From: Bifidobacterium sp. B4142
Lineage (GTDB): Bacteria; Actinomycetota; Actinomycetes; Actinomycetales; Bifidobacteriaceae
Length of the DNA: 64,000 bases
Assembly (NCBI RefSeq): GCF_026537325.1
Contig: NZ_JAFNMJ010000001.1
Location: 186,001 to 250,000, forward strand
Direction: 5' to 3'
The number at the start of each line of letters is the position of its first letter. Position 1 is the first letter of the stretch. The position numbers were made by a program, and so were the translations under genes. Below the pieces are notes generated by a model. That model ran no database searches, was not told the origin of the DNA, and saw nothing but the letters and a program-made list of their open reading frames with translations. Positions 7,635-16,253 of the stretch are shown here, in pieces.

Positions 7635-10600
7635 ATGAACAAGCGCAGATGGACGGGTTTGCTGGCGGCCTTGGCTGCACTGGCGACGCTTGTAGGCCCG
7701 GCGGCCCCCGCCATGGCCGGCGGCGGATCAGGACATTCCGGCGGTGGTGCTGAAGGCAATGGCCGGTTTTGGCAGGGCTGGACCTACAAGGATGACGACC
7801 ATGGCTCCTTCGGTGGCTATGAGATAGGCAGCATCGACAGGGCCTTCTCCAAAATGGGGATTGTGGATGGCGGCAATGCCACCACTGCTCGGGTCAAACG
7901 CCAGGCTCTGGATGAGGCCAACGGCAACTGCCAGGCACGCTTTAACGAGGCCCATGCCGACGAATCCGGACAAAGCCACTGCCGGGTGACCGGCGTGGGT
8001 GTGGTCACGGGCTATCGCGGCTCTCAGCGGGTCTTCGATGGGGTCAGCATGGCCATCCACAGCATATGGATGGACAACTGGCGAAGTCAGGTGGCCAACC
8101 GTACCTTCAGCAACCGCGGGGTGACCTATCGGACCGGCGAACCTTTTTGGGACCAGCCCGGAGACAGCCTGGACAAGTTCGCCGACATGTATGCCGGCAA
8201 CGAGCACAGCATCTCCCTGGTGGTCTTCATGCTCAATGACTATGAGCCTAAACCGGCCGATCTGCCGCCGAATCCACCCGACAAGAAAGTGGATCCTGGC
8301 ACCAGCGCGGATGGGATGACCAACCGCACCCGCATCGAGACAGGAACCGGTCGGGGCGGCCGCGAGTTGACCTTCAGCGATGTCTTCGATCCCCAAGGCA
8401 AGCAGTACCGTGTCACCGGGCAGAAGGTCAAAGACCTGACCAGCGGTGAGGATCTGACCAGCAAATTCGCTTTCAACACGGCCGATGGAAGCAGACCGCC
8501 CGGCAATAGGGCTACAGCCACCTGGAAGGGCGGGACTCTGCCTGAGGAGCATCAATGGGTATGGCAGCTGGATGTGACTGTCGAGCAGCCGGATATCGGG
8601 GTCATCCTGGACTGTGGAAAAGTCCGTTGGAAGGGCACCGTCCGTCAGGTTGATCAATCGACCCCTGAACGCCGCACTCCCACCTGGAAGCCCAGACCAG
8701 ACAAATCCTGGATTCTGCGCGATCCTGCTACCGGGCTTTGGAAAGCAGTCGTCGACCCTCAGTGGACCAACAAAACCGGTGCGGATGGACATGCCTTTCT
8801 GGACGGCGACAGAGTGGGGTCGGTGGTCAACGCCACTGCTGAAGCCCATCTGATTGAGGCTCCTAAGGTTTTTACCCTGACTGACGACTGGAGCGCTGCC
8901 GACTATCTGGTTGATCAGGATGGTGCTCGGGCTATTCGGATTTTCGAGGCCAAGGCCAAGGTGGATGCAGATGGGCACTACCGCCGAAGCAGCATCCAGG
9001 ACATTGTGAACAAGGGCAGGGATGTGACCGATCGTTTCGAGATCAGCGTGACCGGCACTCGGGCGCGTGTACAGGCCAAAAGCGGATGGCTGAAGGGTCT
9101 CAAGGGGATGGAGGATCCTAGGCAGGTCACCATGCTGGTTCCTTTTACGGTTCGCTTCGCCAACGGCGGTGGTGCAGCCAAGGTTCGCAAGGATCTGGGC
9201 GGAACATCTGACCAGGAACTGACTTTCTGCAAGGCCCCGAACGGCCATGGCAGCCAGGGCGCGGCGCTGACCAACTCGGGTTCCCAGACTGTCAACACGC
9301 AGAGCGTACAGACCAACAAGCCGGGCATCTGTGGATACCTGCCTCCGGTGCGCAAGGATGTCATTTCGGAGGCCGGCCAAGGCGGGGAGCAGGCCAGTGT
9401 TGACGGCAAGGTGGTCTTTCCTGGTCAGAGGCTGGAGTATCAGCTGGACACCCAGCCCAGCCTGCCCGACAATCTGGCCTATCCTGTCAAATCAATCATC
9501 CTGACGGATGTCTACGATCGCTGGTTTTTGCCCGACAAGCAGACTCTTGAAGTGACTGACCTGCAGAGCGGCGACGTCATCGCCAAGACCGGATACGCCA
9601 CAAAGTGGAAAGACAAGGAGCACAGCCTTCGGATGACCTTCACCGACCCCGCCCGGATCAGCCAGTGGCGTGCCGGGGGCAATCCCAGGATCCGTCTGCG
9701 TTTTGAAGGCAGGGTTGATCCCAAGGCTCCAACGGATCATCGTGTAGGCAATCAGTGGGTACTGACGCTGAACAACTCGTTGACCCCCTCCAACCAGGTA
9801 AGCAATCCACCGGCTGACTTCCACCCCTCAAAGAACGATGTCAGCGCATATGATCCAGGAGTCAGCATCGACGGCAAGGTGCTTTTTGTGGGCGACCGAG
9901 GGGCCTACCGGATCAGTCTGGACGCCCGTCGCAAAGACACCGCCTATCCGGTCTGGCGGCTGGGTATGACGGATGCCTACGACGCTCGTCACCTGGATAT
10001 CAATTCCAAACATATCGAAGTTTTGGGTTCCGACGGCCGCGATTACACCAAGGCTTTCAATATCCAGGTTGAAAACGGTGTAGTCCTGGTCTTCGCCAAA
10101 ACCGTGGATACCTATGTTCCTGCCACCGGCGTCACACTCAAAGGGGATCCTCAGCCTACCGATCTGGCTGCCTATGCTGCTGCCCGCGGTCATAATCCCC
10201 TCAGAGAGCCGGCTATTGACCAGGGACTGCTGGGACGCACCTACGATGTGGTCCTGCCTTACACGGTCATCCGCGCAGAATCAGGTTATGTAGTACGCAA
10301 CCAAGCGACCCAGATCGTCAACGACCTGCATAAAGCGACCAACGTGGTTACCAATCCGGTCAAGTTGCTCAATCCCGCCAAGGATGTGGTGGTCGCCGTG
10401 GGCGGGAAAAGCGCACATGGCGGCAGTATCTACCGCGATCGGCTCTTCCTCTATCGCCTGGACTCCAGTCTGCTGCCGGCCGGAAGGGCTTACCCGCAAG
10501 TGAAAACCTGGCGGATTGAGGATCGGCTGGACCCCACGGTGGATCGATTCACTGGCCATTGGGCCGTCTACGCAACCCAGGACCTTTACGAGAACGGGCA

Positions 10601-11525
10601 CATCCTGATTCATCATGGACAGATTATGGCTGGTTCGGACATGTCTGCAGACATTCATGGCGATCCCTTGTTTACTATGACTGCGGATCCTGCAGGCCTG
10701 GTCAAAGTGGAAGCCACACCTCGATATTTGGTCTTGGTCAGCGCTTCAGGCGACCGCCCGATCGGTTGGAGGGCCTACCTGCAATGTAGGCGGCTGAAGA
10801 ACGTGGAACGTCATGAGAACCGATTCGCTGAGTTCTATCAGGACAAGACCCTGGTCTCCAACACAGTTTGGACCAGAACGCCCGATATGACCCCGGCTCT
10901 GCATATCGAAAAATTTGATCAGGCTGGTGGCATGCCCATGGGTGATCGGGATCAGCCGGAACAGGCCCTCCGGACCCATGAGGATGTCGCCATTGTTTTC
11001 CGAATCACCAATGATTCCCCTCGCGATCCCGGCGATGGGACCGGAGCCATCTTCCCCGCCCGGCAACTCCATTTGGAGGATCAGACGGTCGTCGGTCAGG
11101 GACGGGTGACCGGGATCCGCTATCCCGACAACTGGTCGACCCTGATGCTCCGACCTGGCCAGTCTGTAGACGTGCATGCCACAGTGATGGGCATATCAGG
11201 TAGGCACACCGACAGGGCTCGGGTGGTAGGCAGTCCTCTGGTGCCCTGTCCAGTGCAGGATCAGGCCTCCCTGCCTCAACTGGAGAATGGCCAAAAGGCA
11301 TCTGGGCGAGCGGATTCGCACGGAGTGGTAGTCGATGGTCGCCGGCTCTGTGCCGATCGATCTGTCGAATCCAACAGTGATGACTGGAACGCTCTGAAAG
11401 TCGCGCTGCCTAAGACCGGATCTGCGGTGGTGCTTCCCCTGGCCCTTGCCACTGCGGCGGTCATGACTGGGCTTATCATCTTCCGCTTGGTCAGACAGAT
11501 GTCCGCCAAAAACCGCGAGAGGTAG
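7635..11525 (+). CDS. Large LPXTG-anchored surface protein with adhesin-like repeats
   Basis: 1,296 residues. A signal peptide (Lys/Arg start, hydrophobic core, cleavage near AMA-GGG, residue 30) and a C-terminal sorting signal (LPKTG near residue 1258, hydrophobic stretch, Arg-rich tail) show export and sortase anchoring to peptidoglycan. The middle has at least two related blocks starting SVDGKVVFPGQRLEY and SIDGKVLFVGDRGAY, each followed by an ILTDVYD/GMTDAYD motif, resembling the isopeptide-stabilised domains of streptococcal antigen I/II C-termini. Two early Cys residues could form a disulfide. ATG at 7635 with GAGGA upstream is preferred to GTG at 7623. No sortase or pilin gene is adjacent. 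Adhesion is inferred, not shown. Confidence 0.85.
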   Translation: MNKRRWTGLLAALAALATLVGPAAPAMAGGGSGHSGGGAEGNGRFWQGWTYKDDDHGSFGGYEIGSIDRAFSKMGIVDGGNATTARVKRQALDEANGNCQARFNEAHADESGQSHCRVTGVGVVTGYRGSQRVFDGVSMAIHSIWMDNWRSQVANRTFSNRGVTYRTGEPFWDQPGDSLDKFADMYAGNEHSISLVVFMLNDYEPKPADLPPNPPDKKVDPGTSADGMTNRTRIETGTGRGGRELTFSDVFDPQGKQYRVTGQKVKDLTSGEDLTSKFAFNTADGSRPPGNRATATWKGGTLPEEHQWVWQLDVTVEQPDIGVILDCGKVRWKGTVRQVDQSTPERRTPTWKPRPDKSWILRDPATGLWKAVVDPQWTNKTGADGHAFLDGDRVGSVVNATAEAHLIEAPKVFTLTDDWSAADYLVDQDGARAIRIFEAKAKVDADGHYRRSSIQDIVNKGRDVTDRFEISVTGTRARVQAKSGWLKGLKGMEDPRQVTMLVPFTVRFANGGGAAKVRKDLGGTSDQELTFCKAPNGHGSQGAALTNSGSQTVNTQSVQTNKPGICGYLPPVRKDVISEAGQGGEQASVDGKVVFPGQRLEYQLDTQPSLPDNLAYPVKSIILTDVYDRWFLPDKQTLEVTDLQSGDVIAKTGYATKWKDKEHSLRMTFTDPARISQWRAGGNPRIRLRFEGRVDPKAPTDHRVGNQWVLTLNNSLTPSNQVSNPPADFHPSKNDVSAYDPGVSIDGKVLFVGDRGAYRISLDARRKDTAYPVWRLGMTDAYDARHLDINSKHIEVLGSDGRDYTKAFNIQVENGVVLVFAKTVDTYVPATGVTLKGDPQPTDLAAYAAARGHNPLREPAIDQGLLGRTYDVVLPYTVIRAESGYVVRNQATQIVNDLHKATNVVTNPVKLLNPAKDVVVAVGGKSAHGGSIYRDRLFLYRLDSSLLPAGRAYPQVKTWRIEDRLDPTVDRFTGHWAVYATQDLYENGHILIHHGQIMAGSDMSADIHGDPLFTMTADPAGLVKVEATPRYLVLVSASGDRPIGWRAYLQCRRLKNVERHENRFAEFYQDKTLVSNTVWTRTPDMTPALHIEKFDQAGGMPMGDRDQPEQALRTHEDVAIVFRITNDSPRDPGDGTGAIFPARQLHLEDQTVVGQGRVTGIRYPDNWSTLMLRPGQSVDVHATVMGISGRHTDRARVVGSPLVPCPVQDQASLPQLENGQKASGRADSHGVVVDGRRLCADRSVESNSDDWNALKVALPKTGSAVVLPLALATAAVMTGLIIFRLVRQMSAKNRER

Positions 11526-11578
11526 TGATCCTGGAACAGGCGAGTGTTTAGCTGATGTTGCTTAGGAAGTTTCATACC

Positions 11579-11619
11579 GGTGAAGGTGGCAGATCTTCAA
11601 GGGGTCTGGCACCTTCACC
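11579..11619. terminator. Hairpin between convergent genes, probable bidirectional terminator
   Basis: 15-nt arms GGTGAAGGTGGCAGA and TCTGGCACCTTCACC pair with one mismatch around an 11-nt loop. It sits between the stop of the surface protein and the stop of the isomerase gene. There is no long T-run on either side. Confidence 0.55.
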
Positions 11620-11640
11620 GTCTTACCGATGATTCGTCGG

Positions 11641-12390
11641 TCAGCCTTTCAGCTTGATTTCACCATAATCATTGAAAAGAAGATGCTGTCTTGGTGTATC
11701 TTCTTCGACGGAAATCAGTCGAGGTATGTCTTCCAGAAAACGATTGTCTGTTTTGTCGTTGTTGGTGGATGATACTTCGAACAAGAGGATTCTGCCGGTC
11801 CCAGGCACTCCTTTCCATTGATGGTATGTTCCTTGCGTCATGGTGGCACTCCGCCCGGGTGGCAGTTGAATTACTGAGCCTGCGGGGACAGTGAATCGCT
11901 CTCCGTCGGAGACATAAGTTACTGGCTTCTGTTTGTCTAGCTTTTCGTCGGCATCAGCTTTATAGACGGTGATTTCCAATGTTCCTCCACCTCTATTGAT
12001 GATGTCCTCCATTTTCTTTCGATGGAAGTGATAGGGCAACTCTTGTCCATCTTCTATTACGAAGAGTTTCTCACAATAAGGCTTGGGATATAGGTCGGGG
12101 TGCTCATAGTTGCCATTCCGGAAAGTGAAACTTACCAATCCACGTCTACTAAAGTTTCCTTCGCCGAAATCAGTAACATCCCAGCCCAGCATGTTGTCGA
12201 TGATCTCTTGGGAATTCTTATTCAGCTTTTGCCAATCCTCTGCCGTGTAATAGGCAAAGTGCGGGAAAACGAAACCCCGGTTGGTGCTGAACTCTAGAGC
12301 TCGATCGATAATGTGGTCAATCTCAGAGCGTTTCGTGTCTATCCTCCAATTCCTGTCGGATTTGGCTGATGAGTCGGTTATTAACGTCAT
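11641..12390 (-). CDS. D-lyxose isomerase-like cupin (D-lyxose/D-mannose isomerase family)
   Basis: 249 residues as drawn from the ATG at 12390. The family interconverts D-lyxose and D-xylulose, often also D-mannose and D-fructose, using a divalent metal. The metal site is visible: His121, His123 and Glu128 in YHFHRKKMED, and His190 in GTYHQWKG. The family N-terminus normally reads MKRSEI; here the matching stretch is TKRSEIDHIID with ACG in place of ATG at 12336. GGAGG lies 6 nt before that ACG, so translation may start there (231 residues) rather than at 12390, which overlaps the HIT gene by 68 nt. It is the last gene of the low-GC operon. Confidence 0.8.
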   Translation of the reverse strand: MTLITDSSAKSDRNWRIDTKRSEIDHIIDRALEFSTNRGFVFPHFAYYTAEDWQKLNKNSQEIIDNMLGWDVTDFGEGNFSRRGLVSFTFRNGNYEHPDLYPKPYCEKLFVIEDGQELPYHFHRKKMEDIINRGGGTLEITVYKADADEKLDKQKPVTYVSDGERFTVPAGSVIQLPPGRSATMTQGTYHQWKGVPGTGRILLFEVSSTNNDKTDNRFLEDIPRLISVEEDTPRQHLLFNDYGEIKLKG

Positions 12391-12799
12391 CTTTGCCTGT
12401 TATTGGGTTTTGCGGGTTGTTAATGAAAGCATCATCCCAATCGTCGTCTTCAGGTTTCTTAGGGACCAGATGGAAGTGCAAATGGGAAACGGTGTCACCG
12501 TATATGCCATAGTTGATCTTTTTGCATCCGGTTATGGATTTAAGAACTCGTGCGACATCTGCGACTTCCTGGATATATTGAGTAAGTTCTTTCCCTTTCA
12601 ATTCAAAGAGTTCGTCAACATGCCAGTTCAATGCAACGATGCAGCGTCCCGGATGAGTTTGATCCCTGTTGAGGAACACAGTGGATGTTGATAATTCTGT
12701 AATGAAAATCATCCTAGACCGTTGTATTTCACTATGTTCGCAGTAAAAGCAGCCTGGACGAACACCCTGCTGGTGCATGGCAACTTCTGATTTACTCAT
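12323..12799 (-). CDS. HIT-family nucleotide-binding protein
   Basis: 158 residues. The histidine triad is HLHFHLVP (His106, His108, His110), the catalytic loop of HIT hydrolases and transferases acting on nucleoside phosphoramidates, dinucleoside polyphosphates or nucleotide sugars. A CFYC motif near residue 17 could bind zinc. The start at 12799 overlaps the dehydrogenase stop by 8 nt, indicating translational coupling. Its presence inside a sugar operon is unusual; the substrate cannot be deduced. Confidence 0.85.
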   Translation of the reverse strand: MSKSEVAMHQQGVRPGCFYCEHSEIQRSRMIFITELSTSTVFLNRDQTHPGRCIVALNWHVDELFELKGKELTQYIQEVADVARVLKSITGCKKINYGIYGDTVSHLHFHLVPKKPEDDDWDDAFINNPQNPITGKDDVNNRLISQIRQELEDRHETL

Positions 12800-13847
12800 C
12801 GTATCGACCATCGTCGTGAGTGGCATCACAGTCAATCATGACATGGATGACGTCAGCTTGCGTATGGTTCCGCAATTTGAAGGCCCGGGCAATTTGAGAA
12901 AGCGGGAAGATGTTGGTAACGGTTCGCTCGGTGTTGATTAGTCCATTGAGCACCATGTCTCTTCCCTCTCGTAGCAGTCGATGGTTGTCGATGTCGCGTT
13001 TGGGTTCTGTGGTCAGTATGTCGACGCGGCGACGGTGCATTTTGAAGAAATCGATGGTCTTCGAGGTTTTCCCGATGCCTCCGTACATGATCAATTTGGC
13101 ATTCTGTGCGCAGCAATCCAAGGCATCGATTATGGCGTCGCCTTCCAGCAGTGCTGGGATCACGACATCAAAGCCATCTGGGAAGTTTTTGCCTACGATG
13201 TCCATGGTTGGCGTGTCCTGTGAAGGGATTCGGTACGTTCGAGTAGCTCCAAATTCTCTGGAAAGCGCCAGCTTTTCATCGAATAGGTCGGTTACTACAA
13301 GGTTCCTTGGGCTGTATAAATGTGCGACCTGTGTCAGTTGCAATCCACTTACGCCTTGACCCATAATCAACACGTTCTTGGCTTGGCTGATTTCTGCGCG
13401 TTCCATGCCGTTGAGTATGGTCGGCGTGATTTCGATCAGAGAACCATGCATGAGAGGAAAATCTTTGGGCAGCAGCACCGCTGAGAATGGATCACAAGTA
13501 ATGTACTCGGCAAAAGCTCCCCACACGTACCGCAGTGCAACATGATCGCCAACCTTAAGACCAACCACATGTGAGCCCACTTCATCGACAATCCCTGCAA
13601 CTTCATGACCCAACCTCATAGGGTAGGAGAGAAATTCAGGTGTTCTAGCCCCTCTATATACTTCCAAATCTGAGCCGCATATGCCCACCCATTTGACATC
13701 TACGCGTATTTCATTGTCCTTCGCATGGGGAATTTTGGCATATTTGATGTCGATATCTCCCACTTTTTCCATAACAGCAACTTGTTGAGTGCCTTCGCTG
13801 TGATGGTCAGTCCATTCCATCTCAGGAACAATCATTTTTCTTACCAT
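12792..13847 (-). CDS. Zinc-dependent medium-chain dehydrogenase, probable polyol/sugar dehydrogenase
   Basis: 351 residues. The MDR fold shows the catalytic zinc ligands Cys57 (GICGSD) and His81-Glu82 (LGHEVAG), and a Rossmann motif MGQGVSG followed by an acidic residue (VVTDLFD), which favours NAD over NADP. The Cys-rich structural-zinc loop of classical alcohol dehydrogenases is missing: after DHVALRY the chain goes straight to VWGAFAEY. Such short forms often oxidise polyols or sugar acids to ketoses. ATG at 13847 has AGAGG 8 nt upstream. It follows the transporter by 29 nt in a low-GC operon; the actual substrate is unknown. Confidence 0.8.
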   Translation of the reverse strand: MVRKMIVPEMEWTDHHSEGTQQVAVMEKVGDIDIKYAKIPHAKDNEIRVDVKWVGICGSDLEVYRGARTPEFLSYPMRLGHEVAGIVDEVGSHVVGLKVGDHVALRYVWGAFAEYITCDPFSAVLLPKDFPLMHGSLIEITPTILNGMERAEISQAKNVLIMGQGVSGLQLTQVAHLYSPRNLVVTDLFDEKLALSREFGATRTYRIPSQDTPTMDIVGKNFPDGFDVVIPALLEGDAIIDALDCCAQNAKLIMYGGIGKTSKTIDFFKMHRRRVDILTTEPKRDIDNHRLLREGRDMVLNGLINTERTVTNIFPLSQIARAFKLRNHTQADVIHVMIDCDATHDDGRYDE

Positions 13848-13876
13848 GATATTGCCTCTTTCTTATTGGTTGTTAT

Positions 13877-15166
13877 TTAACGTGCGTTGGTCTTTTTCAA
13901 AAGCATGACTAGACATCCAGCCAGAATCAGCGATGCAGCTAGGAAGTACATCCCGCTTACTGTGGAGTTTGTCAAATCTTTCAGCCAACCGACTACATAA
14001 GGGCTGACGAATCCTCCCAAGTTGCCAATAGCATTGACAATGCCCAAACCGACTGCTGCGATACGAGGATCAATGGCCGTGGTGATTGCCCAATAGGGTC
14101 CAGACCAAGCGTAAAGGCCTATTGCAGCAAGACAGATGAACACCATAGCTAAATATGGATTAGGGATTAGGGCAGATGCGAGTAGGCTGAATCCACCGAC
14201 GATGGCACCAAGGGCGGTGTGGTAATAGCGCTCTCCTGTCCGGTCTGATGACCGGGCATTTACGACCAGAGCCACTGCTCCCAGAAGATACGGTATGGCC
14301 GTTAACCAGCCCACAGTCATGGTGGAGCTGCTGGAAGAAATCGACTTGATCATCTGCGGAAGCCAGAATGTGATGCCATATAACCCCATGACATAGAAGA
14401 AGTTCATAAGGGTTACGATCCAGATCTTCCTATCTAGGAATGCCTCTTTAAATGGTGCGGCGATTTCGCCCTCTTTGGAATTTTCCTGGTTGTCTTTGTC
14501 CAACGCGTCGATTAACCATCGGCGTTCTTCAGATGTCAGCCACTTGGCATCCTGTGGCTTGTCATTCAGATACCAGTATGTGAATATTCCCAAGAGCACA
14601 GCCGGCAATCCGACTATCAGAAAAAGCCAACGCCAACCGGATAGATTTAAGAATTGGTGGATGTTGCTGATTATGGCAGTCGCTACAGGTGCCCCGAATG
14701 AATTCGCCAGAGGAGGCGCAATCATGAAAAGGGCGATGGCTGCAGCTCTGGTTTTGCTGACAAACCAGTAGGTAACGATCAGAGTCATACCGGGGAAAAG
14801 CGCAGCTTCGAATACGCCAAGCAGGAAGCGCAATATTGTAAGTTCGACTGCTGATTGCACAAACCCGGTCAGCAGGGTTACTAGCCCCCATAGTATGAGA
14901 ATGAGGGCGATCCATCGCTTTGCACCGACCTTTTCGAGGATCATATTTCCTGGGATGCCAAACAAGAAATACCCAATGAAGAATATGCCCGCAATAAAGC
15001 CATATGTGGTTGCAGTCAATCCTAGATCTGCATCCATGCCGCCAATGGAGGCGTAAGTGATACTTGAGCGATCAAGAAAGGCCACAAAATAAATGATGAA
15101 TAAATAGGGTAGAATATGCCATCGAACCTTTTTCTGTGCCGTTACGGCAATTGTGTTCGTGTTCAT
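13877..15166 (-). CDS. MFS transporter, ACS (anion:cation symporter) type
   Basis: 429 residues with 12 predicted membrane helices. The N-terminal pattern YLFIIYFVAFLDRSSITYA and the loop between helices 2 and 3 (GNMILEKVGAKRW) are typical of the ACS family, whose members import hexuronates, sugar acids, phthalate and similar organic anions by proton symport. GGAGG lies 10 nt before ATG at 15166; the in-frame ATG at 15193 lacks a site. It is the first gene of the minus-strand operon and diverges from the araC-type regulator, so it is the likely importer of the operon's substrate. Confidence 0.85.
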   Translation of the reverse strand: MNTNTIAVTAQKKVRWHILPYLFIIYFVAFLDRSSITYASIGGMDADLGLTATTYGFIAGIFFIGYFLFGIPGNMILEKVGAKRWIALILILWGLVTLLTGFVQSAVELTILRFLLGVFEAALFPGMTLIVTYWFVSKTRAAAIALFMIAPPLANSFGAPVATAIISNIHQFLNLSGWRWLFLIVGLPAVLLGIFTYWYLNDKPQDAKWLTSEERRWLIDALDKDNQENSKEGEIAAPFKEAFLDRKIWIVTLMNFFYVMGLYGITFWLPQMIKSISSSSSTMTVGWLTAIPYLLGAVALVVNARSSDRTGERYYHTALGAIVGGFSLLASALIPNPYLAMVFICLAAIGLYAWSGPYWAITTAIDPRIAAVGLGIVNAIGNLGGFVSPYVVGWLKDLTNSTVSGMYFLAASLILAGCLVMLLKKTNAR

Positions 15167-15198
15167 GAAACCATTCCTCCAAGCAAACTGCAATGTTT

Positions 15199-15235
15199 AC
15201 GTGATAACGTGTGATTGGTTGAACAGCAGCTGTTC
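15199..15235. promoter_or_regulatory. Candidate operator region between the MFS operon and the AraC regulator
   Basis: The 156-nt divergent intergenic region contains ACGTGATAACGTG (a direct ACGTG pair, from 15199) and a perfect inverted repeat GAACAG-N3-CTGTTC at 15221-15235. Either is a plausible binding site for the adjacent AraC-type protein. Confidence 0.4.
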
Positions 15236-15322
15236 TGGAAATCATGCTATGGCTCGAATTTGAGCATGATTCGCCGATTATGATTATCCCAATCGCCGTA
15301 TCTAGAACAGTGAGGAGAAGGT

Positions 15323-16204
15323 ATGCGAGACAAGGACGTCCGGATTCTCTGGATCAGTGGAAAGTCCTATCAGCTGGGTGATGAGATTGCTAAACACAAG
15401 CATAAGTTCTGTCAACTGCAATTCTTCATGTCCGGCTCTGAACAGTTGACATATGATGGACAACTCATTGATTTAAAGAAGAATCATTTGTTCATTGTAT
15501 GTGAGGGTACTTCTCATGGTTATGTGTTTTTGCAGGGTTCGACGGTTTTGGATATAAAATTTGTGATCGAATCTGGACTTTACGAAATTATCCGTCCAGT
15601 TCTTGAGTGTAGGGATTTTTATATTGATGCTCCTATGCTGCTGATGATTATTCAGCAGCTGCATACTGCTGCAACGGTGGGTGGGCGTGAACTGGGGGAA
15701 GTCCGTCCATTACTGATGGACTCGTTGCTTAAGCTTTTGCTCTTGGGGTTGTATCAGGAACGGATCGAGCGTCAGCCCTTTTCTTATGTAGAGCCTCTTT
15801 TGGCTAAAACACAGGATAACTCAAAGATTAAATCCATGATTGGTTATTTGACTAATCATTACGCCGAAGAGATTAAACTCGAGGATCTTTCTAAGCATTT
15901 TCATTTTAGCGAAAGTTATATAACAAGAATCTTCAGAGATGCTATTCAACTGACTCCCAACCAAGTCCTTCAGGAAATACGCTTAAATCGAGCAATGAAC
16001 TTGTTGAAATCCACCAATTATCCGGTGGAACGAGTAGCGCAATCAGTAGGATGGTCATTCAATTATTGTTCGCGCGTATTTAAACGACAAAAGGGGATGA
16101 CGCCTACAGACTATAGAAATATGAAGCAAACTATTGTGGATGGATTGACATTATCCAAAGATTTTGATCTTTCATTAGAACCCACAACAGAGAAGCTATC
16201 ATGA
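15323..16204 (+). CDS. AraC-family transcriptional regulator
   Basis: 293 residues. An N-terminal cupin sensor (residues about 20-85, with HKHKFCQLQFF) is joined to two C-terminal helix-turn-helix units (about 185-205 and 235-258, ending GMTPTDYRN). Such proteins usually activate sugar-use operons on binding the inducer. GGAGAAGG precedes ATG at 15323. It diverges from the MFS-led operon and shares its low GC, so it is the likely local regulator. Confidence 0.85.
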   Translation: MRDKDVRILWISGKSYQLGDEIAKHKHKFCQLQFFMSGSEQLTYDGQLIDLKKNHLFIVCEGTSHGYVFLQGSTVLDIKFVIESGLYEIIRPVLECRDFYIDAPMLLMIIQQLHTAATVGGRELGEVRPLLMDSLLKLLLLGLYQERIERQPFSYVEPLLAKTQDNSKIKSMIGYLTNHYAEEIKLEDLSKHFHFSESYITRIFRDAIQLTPNQVLQEIRLNRAMNLLKSTNYPVERVAQSVGWSFNYCSRVFKRQKGMTPTDYRNMKQTIVDGLTLSKDFDLSLEPTTEKLS

Positions 16205-16253
16205 ACTCTATTTCATATAAGGTGGTCCAAGCCGGTTATGGGCGTCAACCGAA

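Noticed and set aside
7728-9380. Long minus-strand open frame opposite the LPKTG surface protein
   Set aside because: It mirrors the codon pattern of the plus-strand gene and lacks a family-like sequence; the plus-strand protein has a signal peptide and sorting signal.
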